A stretch of DNA of 64,000 nt from assembly GCA_019454045.1 (NCBI GenBank), contig SKCR01021114.1:1-64000 (forward strand), in the 5' to 3' direction. Each line of letters begins with the position of its first letter. The stretch's first letter is position 1. The DNA is from Zanthoxylum bungeanum (Eukaryota > Streptophyta > Magnoliopsida > Sapindales > Rutaceae). The position numbers and the translations under genes were made by a program. The notes beneath the pieces were generated by a model that had not been told where the DNA came from, did not search any database, and saw only the letters and a program-made list of their open reading frames with translations. Of this stretch, positions 21,464 to 33,525 are shown piece after piece.

Positions 21464-23858
21464 CATTTAATCTAATGACGAAATAATTTAAATGAGCGCG
21501 TATGGCGAGTAATTGAACGAGTATTGCAAATTCAATTCTTGCCTCCCACTATTTTTCGTCGAGCCTCTAACCCTCTGTCGAGTACTCGGGAAACCGTGTT
21601 TCCTAGTGGGCTAGGATCCCGTTAAATATCACACAATCTTGACTTTGGCCAACAAATTGTATGATAATTAACTAGGTAGATCTCGAAGATCAATTGGATC
21701 TCATCCAACTCCTAGATCCAGTAGGTGGACATCCAAGTCCCAAACATATATCTTATATATGCCTATACATCGAATGTATACCCTAACCTTTTTCCTCTGA
21801 ATCAACTAGGCCTTGGCTTTGGCACAACAAACCTAGTGATCCCAGTCAAGCGCGGACCCATTGACATGGAAGCTTCGTAATCAATGTCAATGGACAAGAA
21901 GTGGTCTTGACTTTGGCCAACAAACCACAACTTGGACACGACACCGATATGGAACAAAGCCTCGTGATTAAAACACATCTTTGACGGACAAGGGCTTGAC
22001 TTTGGCCAACAACCCTTGCCAATCTCGGATCTTGAGTAAGAATCACTCAATGGAAGGAAAAGACGCATGATATTTATGAGGGCTTTTCGCGTGCAATTGG
22101 CAACCAATTTATTATCTTTGTTAAGGTCTCATCATCATACACCCTTAAACATGCATTCTAAACACATAATAAAGCGCATATGAAAATAATAATGATATGC
22201 GGATGGATATTTTACATTGATCCTAGATCAAATCTCTCACTTTCTCTCTCCCCCGCTAGCACAAATATTTCTTCTACCCGTTACACTACACTTCTAAAGA
22301 AACCTCATTTACATTTAGGGGATGGGTGAGAAGAGAATACAAAGATATGAGGTGATAAGGCTGGACACGCAGGTCCAATTAATAAATCAAATTTATTACA
22401 ATTTCCAAAATCGCCCCACCCAGCTAATATCCATCCGATATACATTATTCAAACATCAAAACCATGTATTCATACAAGCATGTTATCAATCAATCAATCA
22501 AATTAATTAATCTTGATAATTAGTGATCATCCAATGTTCAAACAAAGATTTGATTTTGTTCGAGTCAAACTCGTATTGCGAACACGTACTCAAGTACGAT
22601 TTCTACGAATTAAATTAAATTACATAATTAAATCCAATTTAATACGCATTTAATTCTAATTCATTATTTAATTCCAAATTAAATATTACACACTTTATAA
22701 AATAAACCTTTACGACTTAAATTCCAAATTAATCGTTACGGGTCTCAAAGCCCGATTAATATCCAATATTAATTTAATTAAAGTCCAATGGGCTTTTAAT
22801 TAATTTCTTGAGGCGTGGACTTTTGGTCAACTCGGGTCAAACCCGCAACCAAATTCCAATCGGGAGTTACCCCATAAGCCCATAAATTAATTTAGGCCCA
22901 TTAGGCCCAATTAAACGTTAAAGGTTCATTAGTCGCATTTGGGCCTTTTGGAAGCGGTTTTGGGCCTAATTGGATCCAACCAATTTTGGCCTAAACCAAC
23001 TTTGTACAACAAAGTCCAATAAACCCAATAACAACTTAAAAGCCCAAATCCAATTTTAAGCCCAATAATTTAATTCCAAAAATTCCAAATTTTCCAATTA
23101 AATTACCTAAAGTGTATAGCATTATTAATTACCCAAATCAAAGTTTCCAAAACATGAAATTTGTCCAATTAATCATGCTTAACATCAATTAATCATGTCC
23201 AACATAATTAAATCAAAATCAAACCCAATTTATATGCTTCAAGTGTCTCGGCCAAAGAGGGAAATTATGCCCAAATCAAATTCAATCCAATTGAACCAAA
23301 TCAAACATAAATTCAACATCCCCAAATGATTTCTAAGTCATCCAATGAATAAAAATCAAAAATCCAAGACAATTTTAGGGTCATATTTTCGGCCATCACA
23401 AGCAAATTGGGGAAAATTGTTCCAAACACTTTTCATCAAATTGATCTAATCAATCATCAATTAACAACATTCAAGCATTCTAAATCATCCAATTTCATTA
23501 AACATGCTCAAAATCAAGTTTACCCAAATTTGTCATGCCCAAAATTTGGGGAAAAATGGGTCCAACCAAATTTCATGAAATTGATTATACACAACATCAA
23601 TTCAACCTCATTCAAGCATACTATACTAAACAATTTAATCATTTGATGCTCAAATTGAATTTACCCAAATTAAAGTTTTGGCCAACAATAAGTAAATTGG
23701 GGAAAATCAATCCAATCAATTTTTCTTCAAATTGATTACATATAACTCTAGTTAAATCATATACAAGCATTCTTAAACAAACAATTTGTCAAAATCATGC
23801 TTAAATCAAAAAGCCCCAAATTTAGCTCAAGAACCCTAATTCGTTTTATGCAACCAAT
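21464..23858 (-). other. Leader of Copia A with repeated 18-base word
   Basis: About 2.4 kb between the PBS and the gag remnant. It contains three exact CTTGACTTTGGCCAACAA words on the + strand (21638, 21906, 21995) and one diverged copy (21812). It also has two adjacent small hairpins with the CGAGTACTCG palindrome (about 21575-21625), and a GACACGCAGGTCCAATTAAT block (22363) conserved in copies C, E and F. The right half (22500-23858) is AT-rich with many CCAAATT-like words and no frame of interest. Confidence 0.75.
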
Positions 23859-23872
23859 AGCTCAAGATACCA
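23859..23872 (-). promoter_or_regulatory. Primer-binding site of Copia A
   Basis: Minus-strand TGGTATCTTGAGCT starts one base after the 5' LTR end. The first seven bases match the initiator-Met type; the next bases differ from the canonical AGAGC seen in copies C and F. Confidence 0.75.
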
Positions 23873-23873
23873 T

Positions 23874-25981
23874 TGTTGAGTTTCAATCAAGTCCCAAGGA
23901 TCATAAATTATGCATAAACGAGTTGAATACATATCAAAGGAGGTGCGGAATAACTCACATTGATTGGTTTGAGATGCAAAGAACACAAGACTTTTTTCTT
24001 CATCCATGGAGCTCGGTTTTGGCCATTTGGAGCTGCTGTTGGGTGCACTTTTGGGCTGTGAAATTGTCTTCAAAATCGCCCAAGGTGGTCACCATTGAAG
24101 CTCCAAGCTTCAAGCTTCCATGCTCAAAGAATCACTTCCCTATCACCTTTGTATTCCTCCATGAGTGTGCTAGCACTTAGGTCTTGCAACAAGATCCATA
24201 GCATCTCCATTTGGTGTGAAAAAAAAAACAAAAAATGAAGAAGAAAACGTCCTAGACCGTGAGTGGAGAGAAGAAGTTTTCGGCTCCAAAGAGGAAAACC
24301 GTGTGTCTTCCAAGAGAGTGAAAAATGATGCCTTTTGTATTACCTTTCCTTTTATTTTTTATTTTCCAAGTAAAAGAAAAATAATGATATACAAAACTTT
24401 AATAAAAGTCAAAAAGCAAAAAGCAAATAATGCTTTTCATCTTTTCACACATCATTTCTACTTTTTCACATCAAGTCACTTTATTAAAGTGACAACTTGT
24501 CATGTCACATCACTCAAAGTGACAAGTGATTTGACAATTGATGCGACTAGTGATTTGACGCTTGATGTGACTTGCGTGCCGCGCTCGAATTCGAAATACG
24601 AATGCGCTCGCAATCACTCTCTGGCTCGGGTTCGTTAATTCCAAATTAACGAATTTTCCGTCGCGTCGTAATTAAATGATTACGCCTAGCGAATTCATTA
24701 TTCACGTCGCTAACTAATTAATTCTAAATCAATTCGTTCGCCCGAATTAAAATCTAATTTCAATTCCGCGTCGAAATCTAATTTCATTATAATATATCGA
24801 ATATATTAATTTATCGATTAATTCCAAATTAATCGTTCTCTCTCTTTAACGATATTTTATCCGAGATAAAATATCTCCGTAATTAATCCCAGATTAATTT
24901 TCTCTCTCATCGAATTAATCCCAGATTAATTAAAGTGCGAGTCATACGTCATCGGTGAATCTTCAGGAACCGACCCATGAGATCTCCGGATATATTGGCA
25001 GAAAATATGGTCGTCGGACTGTCCGAACACGTAAGTACCTTGTATTACGTTTATACCGATTTACAAGACAAGGTTGGCTTCTAGCAAAGCGCCATGCCTA
25101 CCCAATTCTCCAGAAATATTCTTACAGGAATATATAGATCTGTATCAAGCGTAGTATACCGTAGTATTGTGTATATCGGCCCAGTATCGGATAGTCACGT
25201 GCTAGGGCTGGGGTTGGATAAGTGTCTGCCCCGTCCGAAGCACATGTCGGATGTCTGTAACTAGTCTCTATAATCGGATATACATGACCTTGTCATAATA
25301 TCCCGATGGCCGGCCAGCACTTAAGAGCACTAATACCGTATCCTGCGTGACATCATCTCCACTATGACTGAAGTGATACTTCCGTCTCGACATCACACCC
25401 AATACACTACGACTCTCTGATAAACCCAGAAGTGGTGTACGCAGAACCGGTTAAAGCCCTGTACCACCAAGACCAAAGTCTACCGATTATCGCAAGTATT
25501 AGCGATGCAAGTCTCAGGTTAAGACTATACACACCTACCTTGATTTCGGCCTCCCATAGACACATAGTCATAATACCAATGGGATTCCGAGGGGTCTATC
25601 CAGAGCGAAGCTGTTTCCCGTACCATCGGTGAAACCGACCTCCTATCGCACTTGCATAAGTATCCATACTTATATATATGAGAACTATGCCGTTGTGCCC
25701 TCACAACGCACACAAGTGCAATACTAGCCTATTCCGCATTATCGATGTCCTGTCTCGATAATACTCCGGCTAGGGATATTTAATGATTATCCTTCGTGGA
25801 CTGATACCGTCTCATATCATTCTCAATCCAGGAACTAATCATATGGACCTCTCTTCATTTATATATTTATGGTGATCTAATCACAAATGATGAGAGTGCA
25901 ATTTCCTTTTCACATAGTTAATTTGTACAACAACACCGTGATCTGTACAAATAGTGACGCTATGGGTCATTTTGTCCAACA
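23874..25981 (-). repeat. 5' LTR of Copia A
   Basis: 2108 bases, nearly identical to 15770-17887. By eye the differences are scattered single bases and one- to few-base indels, for example in the A-run at 24215-24230 and near 24255-24330. It starts TGTTGAGTTTC on the + strand next to the PBS and ends GTCCAACA before the GTACC duplication. Confidence 0.95.
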
Positions 25982-26595
25982 GTACCATCATCGCCCCCAA
26001 CGCTTCGGGTTCTACAGCACCAAGGGTTTGCCTGGGCGGTTTATCCAAGTATTCTTTTATTTTGTCGAAGGGTTCTTGACATTGCGTATTCCACTCCACA
26101 AGTTGGTCCTTCCTCAGTGACTTGAAGATGGGCTCGCATACTGATGTTAGCTTGTCAATGGGTCGACTAATATACTGGATTTTCCCAAGAAAAGCTCAAC
26201 TTCCTTCCCTTTTTTTTTTCTTTTTTCTTTTTTTTTTTTCATTTTTTTCACCTCTTGATAGCGGGCTTCATACGGAAGCATCTTCTTAGTGAGGTGGTAG
26301 ACTGCATGTTTCACCTATGTCTCATTTGCATGTACCATCATCGCCCCCATCGCTTCAGGTTCTATAGCCAAATACAACACCAAGGGCTTGCTCGGGCGGT
26401 TTATCAAAGTATTCTTTGATTTTCTCAAAGGCTTCTTGACATTGCCTATTCCATTCCACAGGGTCTTTCCTCAATAACTTGAAGATGGGCTCACATATCA
26501 ATGTTAGCTTGGTAATTGCCTTGATCTTTTCAGGGTCTACTTCAATCTGCTTCTTGACTTCTTCCCTAACCGTTTCGGCCCATTCTGGCCTCATT
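25982..26595 (-). pseudogene. Tat-type Gypsy reverse transcriptase/RNase H, partly duplicated
   Basis: Minus-strand frames give RPEWAETVREEVKKQIE, then LICEPIFKLLRKD and CQEAFEKIKEYFDKPP (26684-26355), the connection region of a Tat-like reverse transcriptase. A KHAVYHLTKKMLPYEARYQE block follows at about 26230-26310. A second copy of the CEPIFKSLRKD...KIKEYLDKPP block follows at 25985-26150, ending at the Copia A insertion. The two blocks are about 80-90% alike and share the EPEALGAMMV end (25982 and 26334). Between them lies a T-rich tract (26200-26260). The reverse transcriptase core, and the sequence up to the integrase tail at 15769, are missing. Confidence 0.75.
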
Positions 26596-28659
26596 TGTAA
26601 CAACCAGTAGTTTTTACTACTGTATTTAGTTGTACTGTTACATACGGGGCAAAGGCACATAAAATTAATTATATTAAAACTCAAATATACTCATAGAGTG
26701 ACTTTGGGGAAAATCGGTAAATTCCTCGAAGTTCCGGGACGATACTGTACAGTGTTCCCTTTGGAAAACTCGTGGTTTTTATGGCGTAACTTTTTCATAC
26801 AAACTCTGATTTTTATGAATTTTATATCGTCGAAAAGCTGAGATCGAGACCTACAACTTCTGATTTTTAAAAAATCCAATTTTGATGAATTGATGTCTAT
26901 ATTTTGTTGGGAACTTGGTTGTGATGATGATAATATGATTTTTTCACAATTAAAGGAATGGAAAAGTTGATGAATCTTAATTTGTGAAGTTGTGGGTAAA
27001 ATTTGGTGAAGTGTATGTAATGGGTTAATAATTGAATTGATGATGAATTAGTGGTTTAGTTGATGTGAAATTGGATGTTACATGATGTATTGTATATTTT
27101 TTTTTAGTGTGGATATGTTGATATGAACTAAAAGTGGATGTTTTATGCAATGGATTAGCTTAGGGAAGCAAAGCAGAATCCTGGTTTTACAGGTCACATC
27201 CCGACGAGGGTTGCACATCGTGACGTGCAAGAAGAAATATGGGCACGCTTCTGGTATATGTGCGTCGCGACGCAAGTCCAAATGTGGCCCGAATCAGTTC
27301 TAAGTCATCCATGTTCCTTCCTAGCATGTTTGAGGCCACCTTATAGGTCTTGTATCAGTTCGTATGCATACCTTACATAAAAATATAAGCACGATAAACC
27401 TTATAAACAAAATATATTGATGCATCACTCAACTTAGTTAAATTCCGAAATTCAATTTTACAACTTACATACTAATTAAGACTCGATCATAGATTATTCA
27501 CAGGAACCGCGATTTCCTTCAGGGATCCAGTACCAGCCAGATTCCAAAACAGTGAGTAGACATTTTTCCTTTAAACTGACTTTTATTTCGTTATTGTTGT
27601 TTCAGACTTATATTTTCATGCTTTAAGGCGTTAGAAGATTTTCTTTACAGTTATTTCATGCAAAGTTATTTTTTAGAAAGGAATTGTTTTCCAGGAAACG
27701 TTTTGTACTGTTTTGAGATTCAAAGTATGAGTTTTTATGATTTTCGGGGCATGAGGAAAAACTCACCGCAGTATGTAACTTGATACAGTTGGAATTGACG
27801 GATACAGAGACATGTGCACATGTAGAGGACTGAGGGGACAGCGATACGTAACGCCCCTAGACCCTAGTTTCAGAACTTGGGTGGTAGCATAGATCCGCCC
27901 CCCAGTTCTAGTTTGTGGCTTGGGGGACGGCGATACGTAACGCCTAAAGACCACCAGTTTGAGACAATAGTGGCATATTTTGGGGGACGGTGATACGTAA
28001 CGCCCTCATACATCATGGTTTTTCGGATACAGAGCAGCACACAGTTTTCAGACTTTCAGAACACAGTTTTCAAGAAATCAGATTTTAGAAATAGTTTTTG
28101 AAAACCAGAGTTTCAAAAGTAGTTTTCAGACATACAAGTTTTATAAAGGAGATTTCAGACGAAGTTTTTAGAACAAGTTTTTATAAAGATATTTTTGGAA
28201 CTATGGTTTTGGAACTAAAAGTTTTACACCAGATTTCAATTTTTGTCCACTCACTTTGATCGTATAGCGATCTAACCCCCACTTTAATTTTCATATTTTG
28301 TAGGTTTCTCGGAGGATGAGCTCGGTAGGACGGATACTGATGCAGTCACTAGGTATGGAGTCCACCAGTACGAGTCAGAGTTTAAGTGAAAGTCCAGTCA
28401 TAGTCAAGTATGAGTCATAGTCAAGTATGAGTCTTGCATCAGTTTTGATGTGTGTAGTCATTGTAAAAACAATTGTTACCAAGTACAATAATTATTATTG
28501 AGTTTGTTTTCTGTGTTAACAAGTTTGGACAATGGTCCCATGTTCAGGTTTTTAGTTGAGATAAGACAGTAGCAAAGTATACAGTTAGTATGTTAGAGGC
28601 TCAGAGGAAAAGTATGGCCTTTTCCCCGCCGGTAACATCTCAGGATCAGGGATGTTACA
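26596..28659 (+). repeat. 5' LTR of a Tekay-type Gypsy element
   Basis: Starts TGTAACAACCAGTAGTTTTT and ends ATCAGGGATGTTACA, followed by a PBS, so it is a plus-strand 5' LTR (2064 bases). The 3' LTR begins at 32939 with the same sequence. Compared with that LTR it lacks about 411 bases after position 26865, including a TATA-like box and a purine tract. It contains GCGTCGCGACGC (27262) and hairpin units around GATACGTAACGC (27835-28010). The lineage call rests on the LTR start, the PBS and the pol-end phrase before the 3' LTR. Confidence 0.8.
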
Positions 28660-28663
28660 AAGA

Positions 28664-28679
28664 TGGTATCAGAGCATGG
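28664..28679 (+). promoter_or_regulatory. Primer-binding site of the Tekay-type element
   Basis: TGGTATCAGAGCATGG begins four bases after the LTR end, the usual spacing and sequence for plant Ty3/Gypsy elements. Confidence 0.85.
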
Positions 28680-31600
28680 TCTAGAGAGTCAGTGACTGCA
28701 GTAGGCAGAGTGATGAGGTTTGGTATACGCAGTATGTCCGAGATACTCGTTTGCGAGGCACTACCTCTCTAGTATCTGATCCTCGAGTACGTTCTCAAAG
28801 TTACATAAACAGGTTAGTATGCCCTCCCAAACTATTCAAATAGTATCCCTTACGAGAACAACTGTATTTTAGATCCACGTTTAGAATTTTCCTTGAAAAT
28901 ATTCTAAACCATTACTAGGAGTATAAATGAGTTACGAAACCAGACAGTAAGAATCTAAGAAGAATTAGCTAAAGGAATGAGATAAGAAAGCTATAAGCAA
29001 GCAAGAAATGATGTATAGATGTCTAGATTGCCAGAAATAAAGAAAAATAAAGAGACAAAAAGAAATAGTAAAATTCTAAAGATACCCACGCAGTAGAGTA
29101 GAAAAAGAAAGAGAAAACTACAAAGGAAAAATAAGAAAAGTACATAGATGTTAAAGTGACCAGAGATAGTAAGGGAAAAGATACAAAAGTATAGGATAAA
29201 GAGAAAAGCTAAAAGAAAAGTAAGGAGGAATGTAAGGGGGTAAAAGTAACCAAATATAAGAAGAGATCAAGATACAGAATCAGATCGATAAGGAAGTAAA
29301 CATAGATAGATGAATAGAAACAGATAAGAAAATGCCAAAATTGGTAGTAGCAAAAATCAGAGACATGGAGTTAAGTAATAAAGGATAATACAAGAACTAG
29401 TAGTAAAGAAGAGTGTAGCAAGACTAGACCAGAATGAAATGCCGAGTAGGTCTAAGCAAAATTTCTTTCTCCCAAGCGAGATTCCCTTTCTTCCCAGAAA
29501 TTCTTCCAAAAGTTAACCTAATAATTCTCGAGCGTTTCGAATAGATAGTGAGTTCCCCGAATAACCGAGAATAACTAAAAGGCAGAAGAAGTGAGAAATC
29601 AGGAATTTCACAAAGGCTTCTAATAAATGAGAGATGCTATAAGGATGAAGAGATTTTAGGTTTCCCGAACCCAGGCCCGCAGGCAAATAAGATGAATGGC
29701 GATAGAAACAACAATTAGTTACCCTGGTCAAGGAATCCAATAAATAAGGCCCCGACCTACCCAGATTCCCACCCCTCTGTGAGGTGTCCTGACAGAGTCT
29801 ATCTCATACCTACCCTACATGAGCAACAGACTCCACCAGGACACAGAGTACCAGAATAAGGACACTGAAACTAATCAAGACATGAGATGATTGTCCTAGT
29901 CCCTACCAGCATAGGTATAGATGACCGTAAAAATCCTGACAAGATTTCATCTTAGGAAATGGAAAACCTTGGAAGGTAAACCACTTGGAAAAGCATCAAG
30001 TAAGTTTTCAAAGATATAAAGAAGAAAACCTAATATAATCCAAAGATCACGGCAAGGCAGCGCGATGTTTGCAAAGACTAGTAGGAGTCTATAAGATAGA
30101 TCAAATGCAGTAAAACCTAAAGAACAGTTCAAGTCAGTAGGAATCCATGAGCGTATACAAGAATAGACCCGGGATATTGAAGGTATCTAGGAATGACAAG
30201 AGTACCGATATGGACAGTAGAACATAGTGCCAAGTCGAGGCTTATTACAAGAATATAAAGTTAAGATCTAAGAAATAAATAGAGGAATGACCCACCGTTA
30301 GTCTTAGTAGCGAGGAGTATAGTAAGGAAATATGATATGCAAATGGTATGAGAAATGCGAGGAGTAACAAGGAAACTCAGTGTACTCGGGTGCGAAGGTA
30401 ACATAACAAAGAAATAATAGAGTAAAGAATCGATGATAATTGTGGGATCCAAGAGCCTAGTAAAGAAAAGAACTAGTAAATGAGAGCAATTGATAGATTA
30501 GACAAATCACGAGATGGCTCGACAACTAGGTCGATGAATCCAAAGAATCATAGACAATAACCATGAGAAAGGAAGGTTCAACGCTACAATAAGTTGAGCT
30601 AAGTGCGAAAACCTTCATAGAAACAAAGAACCCTCAAGAGAGTAAAAATATTATAAGTACAAAAAGATCATGAAGAACAATTCGTAGGAACATAATGAAC
30701 AACTTATAAATAACCTCATTGTATTGAGAAGAAGGATTTTAGGTAGAGAGTAGTGTATAGACCAAAGACTTAGTAGAAGATGTCCTTAGTAGTCAAAGTA
30801 AATAGAGTTTTCAAGGAAGTAAAAGAGTAAGGAGTTGAGGAACTAAGATATGAAAGGAACCTTCGTAGTAGAATGAATCCCTTAGGAAAGATATCAAAGA
30901 GATTATAGTAGCATCCAGAGAAAGAACATAGTAACCGTAGAGAGTTAAGTAACAGAAAGGGGAAAGAGACAGTATAAGGAAATTATTAGGGAGTATGCTT
31001 TTAGAATGACTTTGTATGGGATGCGGAGTGATTGATTGATGAAAATGACCAGGAGCAAGGATAAAAAAGACAAGCCAGATAAGTTTTATCAATAATACCC
31101 AGTATAAGAAAGACACAAGACATGTATGCACGAGAGTCCTAAGCAAAGAGTAGGTGTCACCGAATCACTGTAACAGAAGAGCTTCAAAACAAGTTCCCAC
31201 CATCCCAACCCTCGATTGAAACCAATAACAAAGAGGGACTTGGAGCGTAACCTTGAGATACTTCAGAAGCAAGCATAAGTATAGTGATAAATGATTGAAA
31301 CACAAGATTCTTACTAACAGCAACAAAACATATTAAAAATAAAGGAGGAGATAGCCTAAGTAAGAGATTTAAATAGGAGCTATTAGATAAGGTAACAAAG
31401 AGAAGAAGTACTAGCTAAGTATACGATAAGAATGTAAAATGACAGCGTTAAGAATAGCCAAGGACATATAAGAACAAATATCCTTCGAGTAAGGGAACAT
31501 AGATATAACCCATAGTAGATTAAGTTATAGAACGAAGTAGAAGAGTAAATAAAAAGGTTAGCTGACACAAGTATTGAAAGTAAAATTATCAAGGCGCAAC

Positions 31601-32921
31601 AAAAAATAGGAGAGGAAATACTAAGTAAGTATTGACAGAAATGTAGTATGGTAAGAACCGAGAAATAAGTTTACCATAGTATGGAAAACAATAAAGAGAG
31701 GGTATTTTAGCATGCAATCGAGTATAGAAGATGACTTGATGTAAGAGAATAGTAAAGAAAGATCGAAGAGATGAGATCTTCAGATGTAGTTCAAGGATGA
31801 AACAAAGTGAAGTTGTTAAGAGTCAGAAAGGAAGTTGTTAAGTTAGAACAGTACCAAAATAAGGTAGTAGCCAAGTAATAACCGATATTTCAAGAAACCA
31901 AGGTTTGAGGAAATGATAGGTAAGTAAAGAAATAAGATATTCCCCAGGTAAAAAGGTAGAAACATAGACCAAGAAAGTTCTTAGTAGATAATAAAATGAA
32001 GCAGAGGACAAAAAGAATACCAGGAAAAAGTTTAGAAAGTGAAGCTGTTAAGGTGCAACGACGGTAGAAAAGAATACTTAATAAGTAAGAGGTTATAGTA
32101 AATGATAACAAGAAAAATTTTGGTTAAGTAATCATATAAGGTACCTAGCCTTAGTCTGGGATAACCGAACCACTGTAGGTTTAGGATAGTTTTAGCCGCA
32201 TATATGGATGGTTTGGTAGATTAGTATCATAGTACGGAAACGAAGAAATAAGTTAGTGCGAAGCTAAAATTGTCATAGAAAATGAATCCCCGAGCTACGG
32301 AATATTGGTAAGAATGTGAGTAACGACCTTTGAAAGCAAAGTACGAAAGAATATAAGCTCTAACCATAACCAAATTGAGAAGGACCACTAGGAAATTATC
32401 CAGAAGTAACACTTTTAGTACGAGTGGTGTCGATAGACAATATCAGCAAGTTAGAAAACCCCAAGCCCCCTTAGAAAACCAGAAGTTTTGGAACTTGAAG
32501 GGAGAAGCTCATAAATTGTTGAAGGTTGCAAGGAGTGTATAGAAAGTTAATAGCTAAGTGATGAGAAAGAATATTAAGACCAAGTGGACAAGTGGAGCAA
32601 AGAAGTACTGAGTACGAGTATGTCAAAGGTACCAGTTATTAAGAATCTGATCAAGTTAAGTATTTATGGAATATAAGTAAAGACCTAGAAGAAAGAGATT
32701 TTTGGAGATAAGGAATTTTGAGCACAGCTAAAGGTTCAGAAAGCTAGTAGTCAAAGGTACTCATAAGAGATCTTACGAAACGAGAACTTAGAAAAGAGAA
32801 AAGAGGAAGATCAAGTAATTAGCTAAGACTGGAGCCAAGATGATAGTAGAATCGCAAGATATTCTCGAAACTAGGAAAACCGCAAGTTAGACACCAGAAA
32901 GGATTCGAGGACGAATCCTAT
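28680..32921 (+). mobile_element. Non-coding, purine-rich interior of the Tekay-type element
   Basis: About 4.2 kb between PBS and polypurine tract. From about 28900 the + strand is dominated by A and G (words such as AAGAAAAG and GAGATAAGAAAG) with no coding frame over about 110 residues and no recognisable gag or pol motif. The frames present (for example 30811-31146 minus) are hydrophobic readings of the pyrimidine-rich complement. Near 32820-32860 one + phase reads WSQDDSRIARYS, faintly like the end of a Gypsy polyprotein, so decay of a coding region is possible. It fits a large non-autonomous derivative or a heavily mutated copy. Confidence 0.65.
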
Positions 32922-32938
32922 TTAAGGTGAGGAGAATT
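32922..32938 (+). promoter_or_regulatory. Polypurine tract of the Tekay-type element
   Basis: AAGGTGAGGAGAATT lies directly before the 3' LTR start. It is preceded by GGATTCGAGGACGAATCC, the characteristic end of Tekay/Del-like polyproteins. Confidence 0.75.
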
Positions 32939-33355
32939 TGTAACGACCGATAGTTTTTACTACTGTATTTAGTTGTACTGTTACATACGGGGCAAAGGCA
33001 CATAAAATGAATTATATTGAGACTCAAATATACTCATGGAGCAACTTTGGGGACAATTGATAAATCCTCGAAGTCCCAGGATGAGACTGTATAGTGTTCC
33101 CTTTGGACAGCTTGTGGTTTTTGGGGCGTACCTTTTTCATACGAACTCCGATTTTTATGAATTTTATATCGTCAGAAAGCTGAGATTGAGACTACAACTT
33201 CTGCGTCAAACATTTTCCTGAATACGGAGCAGAAGCTGGTCAAAAATGCAAGTTAAAATTTGGATGAATAATGATTTCGGGTCTAATTGGAAGATTCTCA
33301 AACTTTCCACAAATTTCTACACTTTTCTTCAAATTTCCAAATATCAAAGGACCCC

Positions 33356-33367
33356 TATTATATATAG
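33356..33367 (+). promoter_or_regulatory. Candidate TATA box in the Tekay-type LTR
   Basis: TATTATATATAG within CCCCTATTATATATAGGGAG, followed about 35 bases on by a strongly purine-rich tract. This is the only good TATA candidate noticed in this LTR. It lies in the segment deleted from the 5' LTR, which would leave the element without its own promoter. Function is inferred. Confidence 0.4.
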
Positions 33368-33394
33368 GGAGTACTATTCACAAATTCCCAATTT

Positions 33395-33525
33395 TGGAGA
33401 TAAAAAAAGAAAGGAGAAAGACGTAGAGAAGAGAAAGAAAAAGAAAGAAAAAGAAGAAAAAAAGAGGAAGAAGAAAAGAAAGAAGAATGAAAGAGAAAAG
33501 AAAAGAGAAGAAGAACCAAAGAATG
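33395..33525. repeat. Homopurine tract in the Tekay-type 3' LTR
   Basis: About 130 bases that are almost wholly A and G on the + strand. The lysine-rich plus-strand and phenylalanine-rich minus-strand frames across it (33246-33560, 33374-33592) are artefacts of composition. Confidence 0.8.

Larger units (their letters stand above)
15770..25981 (-). mobile_element. Complete Copia element A with target duplications
   Basis: A 10.2 kb element on the - strand bounded by two near-identical LTRs (15770-17887 and 23874-25981). It is flanked by GTACC on both sides (15765-15769 and 25982-25986), which proves a single insertion event. Order in element sense: 5' LTR, PBS, leader, decayed gag, protease, integrase, reverse transcriptase, RNase H, polypurine tract, 3' LTR. 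About 30 small differences separate the LTRs by eye (roughly 98-99% identity), so it is young. Yet no internal frame exceeds about 100 residues, and key catalytic motifs are missing. It lies inside the Tat-type Gypsy element. Confidence 0.95.

Noticed and set aside
30811..31146. Membrane-protein-like minus-strand frame in the Tekay interior
   Set aside because: The pyrimidine-rich complement yields Leu/Phe/Ser-rich readings everywhere in this 4 kb; there is no conserved motif and neighbouring frames look the same.
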